NCBI GenBank assembly: GCA_045648145.1
Contig: JAZRNK010000015.1
Coordinates: 1 to 24,547 of the forward strand
DNA: 24,547 nucleotides
Direction: 5' to 3'
Origin: UMGS172 sp045648145
GTDB taxonomy: Bacteria; Bacillota; Clostridia; Oscillospirales; Acutalibacteraceae
The notes under the pieces are model-generated. The model was not told the DNA's origin. It did no database searches and worked only from the letters and a program-made list of their open reading frames with translations. Of this stretch, positions 7,510 through 16,023 are shown piece after piece. The position numbers and the translations under genes are program-made. The stretch's first letter is position 1; each line of letters begins with the position of its first letter.

Positions 7510-10500
7510 ATGATGGGAATTTCAAGGTTGTATGACGTTTTCAGTCCATACATAGATGGCTTTAGTGATACAATTAAAAACGGTTGTTTGGATAACTGCA
7601 GTATCGATACCGATAGCAGAAGTATTGAAGCAACCTGCGAGTTTGATTTATACGTACCGCACATGGAGATTTTTGCTTTGTGTGAGGCTTTAAAAAGCGC
7701 CATAAACTTATCAGCCGTAAAAATTAATGCAAGATATAAGAGTGAGTTGTATTCCGCCTTGGCAGCAGAGGATATTGCAGATGAATTGCGTGTTAAAAAC
7801 GTTATGCTTAACGGATATTTTAATGGTGCGCAGTTTAACGTAATCAATGCCGAAAACGGCTTGGTTACCGTTATAACCCTTAAATATGGCGGATATGATA
7901 CTATTAAAAATACAAAATTCGAGTATGAGTTTTCAAACCTTGTTGCCGAGCGTTTTGGCGTTGTTACGGAGGTTGAGTTTGACGGTCAACTTGAAAATGT
8001 TGAAATGGGAGTGCCTGAATATAAGCAGGAACCTGTAAAATTCAAATCTGCTGAAGTAGGTGCTAAGGCGCCTCAAAAATCTGCGCAAAGTGTTGCAACA
8101 CGAAAGGTTACGGGTCTTAATATACCCGAGAATGCCAAAATTCTTGCCGATTCAATCGGTCAGTTCTGGGGCAGAGCAAAGCTTTCGGGAAATTTAATTA
8201 ATCTTTCAAATATTTCTCCCGATGAAGAATGTCTGGTTTGGGGCGAAATTTTCTTTTCGGAAATCGTGCCAACTAAAAAAGGTAATGGTCACAGAGTAAA
8301 GTTTCAGTTTTATGACGGAACTAACTCGGCAACGGCCAAAATGCTTATAAACAACAATCTTTTTGATACTTTTAGTGAGAATCTTAAAAATGGTTGCTGT
8401 GTTGTTGTGCGTGGCGTTTATAAGATGGACGATTGGGAAAAGGATTATATTATTGAGCCCGAAGCGCTCGCAACTGCCAAAAAAGCGCCCGAGCCTACCG
8501 ATACGGCAGAAGAAAAGCGCGTAGAGCTCCACTTACATACAAGTATGTCGCAGATGGATGCTGTTTCTCCTGCAAAGGATATTATAAAACAGGCATTTAA
8601 ATGGGGACATAAGGCGGTTGCCATAACCGACCACGGTGTTGTGCAGTCCTTCCCTGAAGCTATGAATACCTTGGCTGACATCCGCAAAACTGAAGGTGGA
8701 GAAGAGTTTAAGGTTATATACGGTGTCGAAAACTATTTTGTAAATGACGTTGACGGTCAGGACGGTAAAACTATCGACAATGGTGTTGATTCAACCTCGC
8801 TTACGAGATATCACCAAATAATACTTGTTAAAAGCCAGGAGGGACTTAAAAACCTCTATAAATTGGTGTCTTTTTCGCATTTGAATTATTATTTAAAGAC
8901 CTTCAACAAGGAAAATCCTGCAAAACCGCGTCCTGCAAAGCCGCTTATTCCTAAAAGCGTTTTGATGAAGCATCGTGAGGGGTTGATTATTGGTTCTGCG
9001 TGTGAGCAGGGAGAAATCTTTAAAGCTATAGTCAACAAGGTTCCTGATGAAGAAATTTTAAAGCTGGCCGAATTTTACGATTATCTTGAAATTCAGCCGC
9101 TTGGCAATAATATGTTTATGCTCAGAGACGGCTTGGTGTCCTCAAAGCAGGATCTTATTGATTTTAACCTTAAGGTTATCGAAATTGCAGATAAGTTGGG
9201 CAAACCCGTTGTAGCTACGGGTGACGTGCATTTTCTTAAGCCCGAGGATGCAAAATTGAGAACAATTTTGATGGCAGGGCAGGGCTTTAAGGATGCCGAG
9301 CAACAAGCACCCTTGTATTTTAAAACAACCGATGAAATGCTGTCGGAATTTTCATATTTAGGTGACCGTGCTAAAGAGATTGTTGTAGATAATACATCCA
9401 AAATCGCCGATTTGGTAGACGGTAGCATCCGTCCGATACCGTCGGGTAACTATCCGCCGAAGATTGAGGGCTCGGACGATATTTTGACCGAAATTACTCA
9501 TCAAAAGGCATACGAAATGTACGGAAACCCGTTGCCCGAAATTGTTAAGGACCGACTTGAAAGAGAGCTTGATTCTATCATTAAACACGGTTTCTCGGTT
9601 ATGTATGTAACGGCACAAAAGCTGGTTGCTTATTCTGAAAGCAGGGGATATCTCGTAGGCTCGAGAGGTTCTGTCGGCTCATCGTTTGTTGCAACTATGG
9701 CAGGTATTTCGGAGGTTAATCCGCTTTGCGCTCACTACGTATGTCCGAATTGTAAGCATTCGGAGTTCTTTACAGACGGCAGTGTTGGCTCGGGATTTGA
9801 TTTGCCACCCAAAAACTGTCCGAAATGTAACACACCCTATAACCGTGACGGTCATGATATACCATTTGAGACCTTCTTGGGCTTTGATGGAGATAAGGTT
9901 CCTGATATTGACCAGAATTTCTCGGGTGAGGTACAGCCATTTGTTCACAAGTATACTGAAGAGCTTTTCGGTAGTGAAAACGTTTTTAAAGCGGGAACGA
10001 TAGCAACTGTTGCCGATAAGACGGCCTTTGGCTACGTTAAGCACTATGCTGAGGATTATGGCAAAACCTTAAGCAAGGCTGAGGAAGCCCGACTTGCTAT
10101 GGCCATAAGTAAATCCGATATTAAAAGAACAACCGGTCAGCACCCTGGCGGTATGGTTGTTGTGCCGAGAGATAAAGAGGTTTATGATTTCTGTCCTGTC
10201 CAGCATCCTGCCGACAAGACCGATTCGGATATGGTTACAACCCATTTCGACTTCCATTCAATCCACGATAACATTTTGAAGCTTGACGAACTCGGACACG
10301 ATGTGCCGACCATATATAAATATCTTGAGGAATATTCGGGTATACCTGTTCTTTCGGTATCCATGAGTGATCCCGACGTTATGAGTTTGTTCCAGTCACC
10401 CGAGGTTTTAGGTGTAACCGAAAATGACATTTTCTCCAAAACGGGAACATACGCCCTGCCTGAGTTGGGTACTAAATTTGTTCGAGATATGTTGGTTGAA

Positions 10501-11337
10501 TCTAAGCCCAAGACCTTCTCTGATTTACTACAGATTTCAGGCTTGTCACACGGTACTGACGTTTGGATCGGTAACGCTCAAGACCTTATAAAAAATAAAA
10601 CTTGTACCATTTCTGAGGTTATCGGTACTCGTGACAGTATTATGACCTACCTTATATATAAGGGTGTTCCTAAAAAGATGGCCTTTAAGATAATGGAAAT
10701 TGTCCGTAAGGGTAAGGCTAAAAAGCTGCTTACTGAGGAGCATATTAACGCCATGCGTGAAAACAATGTTCCTGAGTGGTACATAGATTCGTGCTATAAA
10801 ATTAAGTATATGTTCCCTAAAGCTCACGCTGCGGCATATATGATTGCAGCTTTAAGACTTGGCTGGTACAAGGTACATAAACCGGTTGAGTTTTACTGTG
10901 CATATTTTACAGTGCGTTCAGAGGATATTGAAGCCGAAACTATTTTAAAGGGCATTGATGCCGTCAGAAAGCGAATAAATGATATTAAGCTTTTGGGTAA
11001 CGCGGCGAGTGTTAAGGATAAGGGTGTTCTTGATAACCTTAATATTTTTAACGAAATGATGTCTAGAGGTATAAAGGTTTTGCCGATAGATTTAAGGAAA
11101 TCTCATTCGAGAAAATTCCTTGTTGAAGACGGTAATATGCGTTTGCCGGTGGGCGTTTTGCCCGGTGTTGGTGAAAAAGCAGCGGCCGATATTCAACGCG
11201 CTATTGAGAAGGGCAATTATCTGTCTATTGATGACCTTCAGATTGAAGCAGGTGTTTCAAAATCGGTAATCGAAAGCTTAAAAAATGCCGGTGCGTTAAG
11301 CTTTTTGCCCGATAGTAACCAAATGACTCTATTTTAG
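7510..11337 (+). CDS. polC: DNA polymerase III alpha subunit, PolC type, lacking the exonuclease domain
   Basis: Replicative polymerase of low-GC Gram-positives. Order from the first ATG (1275 residues): N-terminal domain about 1-165; OB fold about 205-325; PHP domain from 338; zinc finger C745, C748, C770, C773; palm motif DKVPDIDQNFSGE (D799, D801); C-terminal clamp-binding motif QMTLF at the very end. PolC is normally about 1430 residues, with a DEDD exonuclease inserted in PHP. Here residues 412-433 are a short linker between VIYGVENYFV and YHQIILVKSQEGL, and no DxETTGL, HNASFD or HRAxxDxxAT motif occurs. The nine PHP ligand positions remain: H341, H343, D350, H375, E407, H435, C498, D572, H574. 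The frame has no interruption. GGGAG at 7502-7506 fits the second ATG (7513) slightly better than the first. Confidence 0.95.
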   Translation: MMGISRLYDVFSPYIDGFSDTIKNGCLDNCSIDTDSRSIEATCEFDLYVPHMEIFALCEALKSAINLSAVKINARYKSELYSALAAEDIADELRVKNVMLNGYFNGAQFNVINAENGLVTVITLKYGGYDTIKNTKFEYEFSNLVAERFGVVTEVEFDGQLENVEMGVPEYKQEPVKFKSAEVGAKAPQKSAQSVATRKVTGLNIPENAKILADSIGQFWGRAKLSGNLINLSNISPDEECLVWGEIFFSEIVPTKKGNGHRVKFQFYDGTNSATAKMLINNNLFDTFSENLKNGCCVVVRGVYKMDDWEKDYIIEPEALATAKKAPEPTDTAEEKRVELHLHTSMSQMDAVSPAKDIIKQAFKWGHKAVAITDHGVVQSFPEAMNTLADIRKTEGGEEFKVIYGVENYFVNDVDGQDGKTIDNGVDSTSLTRYHQIILVKSQEGLKNLYKLVSFSHLNYYLKTFNKENPAKPRPAKPLIPKSVLMKHREGLIIGSACEQGEIFKAIVNKVPDEEILKLAEFYDYLEIQPLGNNMFMLRDGLVSSKQDLIDFNLKVIEIADKLGKPVVATGDVHFLKPEDAKLRTILMAGQGFKDAEQQAPLYFKTTDEMLSEFSYLGDRAKEIVVDNTSKIADLVDGSIRPIPSGNYPPKIEGSDDILTEITHQKAYEMYGNPLPEIVKDRLERELDSIIKHGFSVMYVTAQKLVAYSESRGYLVGSRGSVGSSFVATMAGISEVNPLCAHYVCPNCKHSEFFTDGSVGSGFDLPPKNCPKCNTPYNRDGHDIPFETFLGFDGDKVPDIDQNFSGEVQPFVHKYTEELFGSENVFKAGTIATVADKTAFGYVKHYAEDYGKTLSKAEEARLAMAISKSDIKRTTGQHPGGMVVVPRDKEVYDFCPVQHPADKTDSDMVTTHFDFHSIHDNILKLDELGHDVPTIYKYLEEYSGIPVLSVSMSDPDVMSLFQSPEVLGVTENDIFSKTGTYALPELGTKFVRDMLVESKPKTFSDLLQISGLSHGTDVWIGNAQDLIKNKTCTISEVIGTRDSIMTYLIYKGVPKKMAFKIMEIVRKGKAKKLLTEEHINAMRENNVPEWYIDSCYKIKYMFPKAHAAAYMIAALRLGWYKVHKPVEFYCAYFTVRSEDIEAETILKGIDAVRKRINDIKLLGNAASVKDKGVLDNLNIFNEMMSRGIKVLPIDLRKSHSRKFLVEDGNMRLPVGVLPGVGEKAAADIQRAIEKGNYLSIDDLQIEAGVSKSVIESLKNAGALSFLPDSNQMTLF

Positions 11338-11352
11338 GTTGGCGGTGTTTTT

Positions 11353-11922
11353 ATGTATCAGGATTGTTTTGTGCCGTACCCGATAATTAATACTGACAGG
11401 CTTATTATCCGTATGGTACGAAAAGGTGATGCAGAAGACCTATTTGAGCTGTGTCGAAGGCCGGAAACCTCGCAGTTTTCTATGTGGAGTCCGCACGAGA
11501 GTATACGCGAGACCAAGGAATATATTTCTTTCAGACTTTCACAAGCGAGAAAAAACCAGTGCACCTTTTTTGTTGTTGAACAAAAGTCGACGGGTAGGGT
11601 GATAGGTACCTGTAGTTATGTGAGCATTGATGAAAACTACAAGGTTGCTGAAATTGGTTACAGCATTTTAAGTGATGTATGGAATAACGGTTTCGGGACT
11701 GAAGTGGCATCGGCGCTTACGGGCTTTGCCTTTGACAGAATAGGTGTGCAACGTGTTTTTGCAAGGGTTTTGCCCGAAAACATAGCATCTGCCAGGGTGC
11801 TTGAAAAGTTAGGCTTTCAATATGAGGGTATGCATAAAAAAGAGTTTTACTATAACGGTGTGGCATCCGACGTTTTGATTTTTGCCATAACCGATGACGA
11901 GTTTTATTCTTATGAAAGGTAA
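11353..11922 (+). CDS. GNAT-family N-acetyltransferase (RimJ/RimL-like)
   Basis: An acetyl-CoA-dependent acetyltransferase of the RimJ/RimL group, which act on ribosomal-protein N-termini, amino acids or antibiotics; the substrate here cannot be read from sequence. Visible: the opening TDRLIIRMVRKGDAEDLFEL, a middle strand VIGTCSYVSID, the acetyl-CoA pyrophosphate-binding region AEIGYSILSDVWNNGFGTE, and the C-terminal ENIASARVLEKLGFQYEG typical of the group. Length is 189 residues. It starts 15 nt after the polC stop with a weak ribosome-binding site (GGCGGTG) and is followed by luxS after 6 nt, so the three are probably cotranscribed. Confidence 0.88.
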   Translation: MYQDCFVPYPIINTDRLIIRMVRKGDAEDLFELCRRPETSQFSMWSPHESIRETKEYISFRLSQARKNQCTFFVVEQKSTGRVIGTCSYVSIDENYKVAEIGYSILSDVWNNGFGTEVASALTGFAFDRIGVQRVFARVLPENIASARVLEKLGFQYEGMHKKEFYYNGVASDVLIFAITDDEFYSYER

Positions 11923-11928
11923 TTTAAA

Positions 11929-12396
11929 ATGGAATTAAAGAAAATTGCCAGCTTTGAGGTTGACCACAATAAGCTTTTAAGGGGAATTTACATTTCCCGT
12001 ATTGACGGTGACGTTGTAACCTATGATATTAGAATGAAGGTGCCTAATAACAACGACTATCTTCCCAATCCGACAATGCATACGATAGAGCATATTGTGG
12101 CTACCTATGTGCGAAGCAGTGAGCATAAGGACAGTATTATTTATTTTGGACCAATGGGCTGTCGCACAGGTTTTTATCTCTTGGTGCGCGATAAGGTGAC
12201 TCACCGTGAGGTTATAGAATTGTTAAATTCCGCCTTTTTATTTTTAAAGGATTTTGAGGGAGTAATACCCGGATATTCTGCAAAAGAGTGCGGGAATTAC
12301 CTTGAACATGACCTTGAAAACGCCAAAAAAGAGGCGCAGGAGTTTTTAAAGGTTATCGAAAACTATTGTGAGAATGATCTTTTTTATGTAAAATGA
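11929..12396 (+). CDS. luxS: S-ribosylhomocysteine lyase (autoinducer-2 synthase)
   Basis: Cleaves S-ribosylhomocysteine to homocysteine and DPD, the precursor of AI-2, as part of the activated methyl cycle. The 155-residue length is typical. Metal ligands are visible as HTIEH (H51, H55) and C121 in AKECGNY; the catalytic Cys is C78 in GPMGCRTGFY, and Glu 54 sits inside HTIEH. It starts 6 nt after the GNAT stop and is the last gene before a new promoter at 12491. No methyl-cycle partner (the nucleosidase mtnN, metK or a methionine synthase) lies nearby, so it appears to be expressed as the tail of the polC operon. No convincing terminator follows it. Confidence 0.96.
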   Translation: MELKKIASFEVDHNKLLRGIYISRIDGDVVTYDIRMKVPNNNDYLPNPTMHTIEHIVATYVRSSEHKDSIIYFGPMGCRTGFYLLVRDKVTHREVIELLNSAFLFLKDFEGVIPGYSAKECGNYLEHDLENAKKEAQEFLKVIENYCENDLFYVK

Positions 12397-12473
12397 TGTA
12401 AGGAATGGCAAATCTATGTCTTGTAAAGAGTAAAATAATGGCAAAAACCATCTAAAAATTTAAAAAATGTAAC

Positions 12474-12562
12474 AAAATCGCCCAAAAAGATTGCAATTTT
12501 GTAATAACTGTGTATAATATCCATTGTACTTTGTTACAAAATTGTAATTTTTGGGTGATTGT
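12474..12562. repeat. Imperfect inverted repeat enclosing the M23 peptidase promoter
   Basis: The left arm (12474-12504) and right arm (12534-12562) are reverse complements over about 30 bp, with three substitutions and a 2-nt gap. The perfect cores are 12481-12488 with 12548-12555, and 12494-12504 with 12534-12544. The -35 lies in the left arm and the -10 in the 29-bp centre. In a read-through transcript from luxS the arms could fold into one long hairpin; in a transcript starting at about 12525 only the right arm is present. Confidence 0.75.
12491..12518 (+). promoter_or_regulatory. Sigma-A-type promoter of the M23 peptidase gene
   Basis: TTGCAA at 12491-12496, a 16-nt spacer and a perfect TATAAT at 12513-12518. 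Transcription would begin near 12525. Confidence 0.7.
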
Positions 12563-13909
12563 TTGTTTATCGAAAAACCGATAAGACAATTTAATATGAC
12601 CGACAAGCTCTACATTCTTGTTTCATTTGTGGACGTTTTTTTTAATTTGGTTGAGGAATTCTTAAAAACAGTTTGTTTTGTTTGCGTGTTGCTTTTAGCA
12701 AAATTAAAGGTTAAGGCAAACAAAACGACTGCTTTGGTGTTAGTATCGGCACTGTTTTTCTCGGCTGCCGTAGCAGTGGGCGTTTCAAGTCAGACCATGG
12801 GTGTTGCTGTTGTATGCAACGGTAGAATGATTGGTTACACTGATAGTTTAGAGAGTGCCGCCGATGTTGAAAGCAGGGTAAGAAGCCTTGTTTACGGTGA
12901 TGATGCAAAGCTCGTTTCTTTTTCTTTTAAAGAAAAAATGGTTTTCAAGAATGATATAGACGACGTCGATGTTCTTGCTACTTCTACGCTTGAGGCTACC
13001 GATGTATTGGATAAGTTCAGCGGCCTTTATGTTGACGGTGTTCTTACTGCCGTTGCTGAAAGCTATAATGAAATTGAGAGTATGATAGATGCTCTTATTA
13101 AAAAGCACACCGCTAATGGCACCAATTTTGTCGGCTACGGCAATAACTTTGAGATAAAAGACGTTTATACAACCTTAGAAAGTGTTGAGCGCATCACCTT
13201 GACTGAGGATGATTTTTGTGAGGGTAAAAGCGGTATTCAGGTTTTGACCGCAAGGGTTGAAAGTTATGAGGAAGAAGTACCGTTTGAAACCGAGGTTAAG
13301 CACGATGCAACCAAGATTAAGGGCTATTCGTACGTAAAGAAAAACGGAAAAAACGGTCTTAGCTATGTTACGGCAACCGTTACCTACGTTAACGGTCAGC
13401 GTTATACTGCCGATGTTATTACCAGCGAAATTTTAAAAGAACCTGTTACCGCAAAGGTTATTGAGGGTATTTCGGATGAGGTTATGGCAAGTGTTGCACA
13501 GGCTATGGCTTCAAGCAAGGGCGAGGAAGCACTTATATTTCCTTGTGAGATTACCGATAGCACATATATCAGTTCATACTGGGGTGACGGTAGGGGACAT
13601 AAGGCGGTAGATATTGCTTCACCTTACGGCTCTGATATTTATGCCGCGGCTGATGGTACAGTTTCGTTTGCGGGTTATAAGTCGGATTACGGTTACTATA
13701 TTATAGTTGACCATGAGGACGGCAAAACGCAGACGTTGTATTCGCATTGCAGTAAAATGCTTGTTAAAAAGGGTGCAAAGGTAACACAGGGTCAGGTAAT
13801 TGGACGTGTTGGTGCTACGGGTAGAGCAACCGGAAATCATTTACATTTCTCGGTTATTAAAAACGGTATATTTGTTGACCCCGCACCATATATTGGACTT
13901 ACTAAATAA
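12551..13909 (+). CDS. Membrane-anchored or secreted M23 metallopeptidase with G5 domain
   Basis: A probable peptidoglycan endopeptidase acting at the cell wall. Two hydrophobic stretches lie near the N-terminus (about residues 21-50 and 58-75). A middle region follows, then a G5 domain at about 230-305 (begins EEEVPFETEVKHD, ends TAKVIEG) and a C-terminal LytM/M23 domain at about 335-450. The zinc ligands of M23 are visible: H350 and D354 in GHKAVDIA, and H432 in NHLHFSV, with H430 as the other active-site His. The start is uncertain. TTG at 12551 is the longest choice and lies inside the inverted repeat with no clear ribosome-binding site; TTG 12563 follows GGGTGA closely, and ATG 12596 is also possible. 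Numbering is from 12551. It is monocistronic, between its own promoter and a strong terminator. Confidence 0.88.
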   Translation: MGDCLFIEKPIRQFNMTDKLYILVSFVDVFFNLVEEFLKTVCFVCVLLLAKLKVKANKTTALVLVSALFFSAAVAVGVSSQTMGVAVVCNGRMIGYTDSLESAADVESRVRSLVYGDDAKLVSFSFKEKMVFKNDIDDVDVLATSTLEATDVLDKFSGLYVDGVLTAVAESYNEIESMIDALIKKHTANGTNFVGYGNNFEIKDVYTTLESVERITLTEDDFCEGKSGIQVLTARVESYEEEVPFETEVKHDATKIKGYSYVKKNGKNGLSYVTATVTYVNGQRYTADVITSEILKEPVTAKVIEGISDEVMASVAQAMASSKGEEALIFPCEITDSTYISSYWGDGRGHKAVDIASPYGSDIYAAADGTVSFAGYKSDYGYYIIVDHEDGKTQTLYSHCSKMLVKKGAKVTQGQVIGRVGATGRATGNHLHFSVIKNGIFVDPAPYIGLTK

Positions 13910-13910
13910 A

Positions 13911-13950
13911 GAAGGTCAGGCAATCGCCTGACCTTCCTCTTTTTTTATTT
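13911..13950 (+). terminator. Terminator of the M23 gene, possibly shared with proC
   Basis: Perfect 11-bp stem (13911-13921 with 13926-13936) and an AATC loop, followed by CTCTTTTTTTATTT. The convergent proC gene stops at 13945, inside the T tract. On the - strand the hairpin is followed by TTTATTTAG, so it can also end proBAC transcripts. Confidence 0.92.
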
Positions 13951-14748
13951 ATTTTTTCCAAGCTCTAAGGTGCGGTTATATGATGCCATTATTGTATCCA
14001 TTATAGCACTTGAGAAGGATGATTCCTGAAGCTTTGTAACACCTGCTATCGTACTTCCTGCAGGACTGCAAACGGCATCTCTTAGTTCGTCGGGGTGTTT
14101 ACCGGTTTCGAGCACCATTTTACCTGCGCCGAGCACAGTTTGTGCTGCTAAAAACAAGGCTTTATCTTTCGGCAGACCGCATTTAACACCACCGTTGGCC
14201 AATGCATCTATAAACATATAAACGAAAGCCGGTCCGCAACCCGAAACGGCACTTGCGGCATCAATGAGTATTTCGTCAATATATTCAATCTTGCCTGCGG
14301 GAGTCAAGGCAGTAACAAACTCTGCTATTTCATTTTCAGTAACTAACGTGTTGTTGCAGTAAAGAATCATTCCTTCGCCTACTAATGCAGGGGTGTTAGG
14401 CATAATCCTAATAATTGGGGTATCTTGACACATTTCTTCAATGGTTTTAATCGAAACACCTGCAGCCATAGAAACAAGAATGCATTTATTCTGTCTTTTT
14501 GCGATTACTGGCGCGATTTCAAGCATTAAGTCGCCCAGCATTTGAGGCTTTACGCCTAAAAATATAAAATCACATTCGTTAGCGATTCTTTTGTTATCGC
14601 TAATGATAGTTTTAGCAAAGCAAGATAACTCTTGCAGTTTTTCTTGACTGCGGTCAGATACGTATATAGCTTCTTTAGTAGCGGTAAAAACCGATTTTGC
14701 TAAGGTAGAGCCCATATTTCCGCAACCGATAAATCCAAATTTGCTCAT
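13945..14748 (-). CDS. proC: Pyrroline-5-carboxylate reductase
   Basis: Reduces 1-pyrroline-5-carboxylate to L-proline with NAD(P)H, the last step of proline synthesis. The N-terminal Rossmann motif GFIGCGNMG is at residues 5-13. The central FLGVKPQML and the family signature around ASAVSGCGPAFVYMFIDALA are clear, and CSPAGSTIAGV near the C-terminus completes the pattern. The start ATG at 14748 gives 267 residues, the normal length, and has GGAG about 10 nt upstream. A longer open frame reaches upstream into proA, but those codons have no homologous character. It is the last gene of proB-proA-proC, 14 nt after proA. Confidence 0.96.
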   Translation of the reverse strand: MSKFGFIGCGNMGSTLAKSVFTATKEAIYVSDRSQEKLQELSCFAKTIISDNKRIANECDFIFLGVKPQMLGDLMLEIAPVIAKRQNKCILVSMAAGVSIKTIEEMCQDTPIIRIMPNTPALVGEGMILYCNNTLVTENEIAEFVTALTPAGKIEYIDEILIDAASAVSGCGPAFVYMFIDALANGGVKCGLPKDKALFLAAQTVLGAGKMVLETGKHPDELRDAVCSPAGSTIAGVTKLQESSFSSAIMDTIMASYNRTLELGKNK

Positions 14749-14762
14749 TATTCTTCTCCTTA

Positions 14763-16019
14763 TTAGCGGACGTGGCCATTTCCGGTGATAATATACTTGT
14801 ATGACGTCAATTCCTTCAAGCCCATAGGACCGCGAGCGTGCATTTTTTGTGTTGAAATACCCATTTCGCAACCAAGGCCGAATTCACCGCCGTCGGTGAA
14901 GCGGGTTGAAGCATTGACGTAGACGGCGGCGCTGTCAACCTGATTTGTAAAAAGGCTTACGGCAGTGTTATCAGTTGCAACAATGCACTCACTGTGGCCG
15001 GTTGAATGCTCTTTTATGTGTTCAATAGCATCTTGTACGCTGTCTACCATTTTGACGGCAAGAATATAATCTAAAAATTCGGTGTCAAAATCTACATCGC
15101 TTGCCGTTACACCGTCAATTATGGCTTTTGAGCGGCCGTCCAAACGCAGCTCAACGGGACAAAGACCGTTTGCTAAACGCTTGTTAACAAGTACATCTTT
15201 TATCTTTGGTAACAGTTTGTCTGCAATATCTTTATGGATGAGTAAAACCTCTGCGGCGTTGCAAACTGATGGACGGCTGGTTTTGGCGTTGTTTATAATG
15301 TCGAGCGCCATATTTAAATCGGCCGATTTATCGATATATAAATGGCAAATGCCTGTTCCCGTTTCAATGCAGGGGACCTTTGCGTTTTCGACACAGGCCT
15401 TTATAAGTCCTGCTCCACCACGGGGTATAAGCAGGTCAACAATGCCGACAGCCGTCATAAGCTCGGTTGCGCTTGTACGTGAGGTGTCGGTAATAAGGCA
15501 AACTGCATCGGCAGGCAAGCCGGCGTTTGTAAGACCTTGACGGAGTGCGGTGGTTATTGCCATATTTGAATTTATTGCTTCTTTTCCGCCTCTTAAAACA
15601 CAGCAGTTGCCACTTTTAATTGCCAGTGCGGCGGCATCAGACGTAACGTTAGGACGGCTTTCGTATATCATGGCAAGTAGGCCAATGGGAACGGATACCT
15701 TTTTGATTAAAAGTCCGTCAGCTCGTTTGGTTTCACTTAAGGTGCAACCAATGGGGTCGGGAAGGTGAGTTACATCACGTACCGCCTGCGCCATACTGTC
15801 AATACGCTCGTCAGTTAAGCGTAAACGGTCAAGCATAACCTCTGAAATTGCACCTTGGGCATTCAAAAGGTCTTTTTCGTTAGCGGTAAGTATATCATTT
15901 TTATTGGCCAAAAGGCAGTTTGCCATTGAGTTTAAAGCGTTGTTCCTCAACGTTTCTGAACTGATGGCAAGCGCGGTTTTCTGGGCTGCGGCATTTTTTA
16001 GTATTTTTAAAGTAGTCAT
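14763..16019 (-). CDS. proA: Gamma-glutamyl phosphate reductase
   Basis: NADPH-dependent reductase that turns glutamyl 5-phosphate into glutamate 5-semialdehyde, which cyclises to P5C. It belongs to the aldehyde dehydrogenase superfamily. Visible: VPIGLLAMIYESRPNVTSDA, LRGGKEAINSN, the IPRGGAGLI segment and the catalytic cysteine C253 in RPSVCNAAEVLL. Near the C-terminus is STRFTDGGEFGLGCEMGIST, then KMHARGPMGLKELTSYK. The start ATG at 16019 follows GAGGTAA, giving 418 residues as usual; the frame extends 14 codons further up, overlapping proB. It begins 4 nt after the proB stop. Confidence 0.97.
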   Translation of the reverse strand: MTTLKILKNAAAQKTALAISSETLRNNALNSMANCLLANKNDILTANEKDLLNAQGAISEVMLDRLRLTDERIDSMAQAVRDVTHLPDPIGCTLSETKRADGLLIKKVSVPIGLLAMIYESRPNVTSDAAALAIKSGNCCVLRGGKEAINSNMAITTALRQGLTNAGLPADAVCLITDTSRTSATELMTAVGIVDLLIPRGGAGLIKACVENAKVPCIETGTGICHLYIDKSADLNMALDIINNAKTSRPSVCNAAEVLLIHKDIADKLLPKIKDVLVNKRLANGLCPVELRLDGRSKAIIDGVTASDVDFDTEFLDYILAVKMVDSVQDAIEHIKEHSTGHSECIVATDNTAVSLFTNQVDSAAVYVNASTRFTDGGEFGLGCEMGISTQKMHARGPMGLKELTSYKYIITGNGHVR

Positions 16020-16023
16020 TAGC

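Noticed and set aside
9679..10044. 121-codon - strand frame inside polC, and similar frames in dxr, proA and ispG
   Set aside because: They lie wholly within well-supported genes, have no recognisable domains and are shadows of their coding patterns.
7510..11337. PolC shortened by frameshift or as a pseudogene
   Set aside because: The frame is continuous, the PHP flanks join in register, and all catalytic, zinc and clamp-binding motifs are present.
12438..12451. Small ATGG/CCAT hairpin after luxS as a terminator
   Set aside because: The stem is only 4 bp and no T tract follows.
14749..14871. N-terminal extension of ProC by 41 residues
   Set aside because: It overlaps the proA 3' end; the ATG at 14748 has the ribosome-binding site and begins right at the Rossmann fold.
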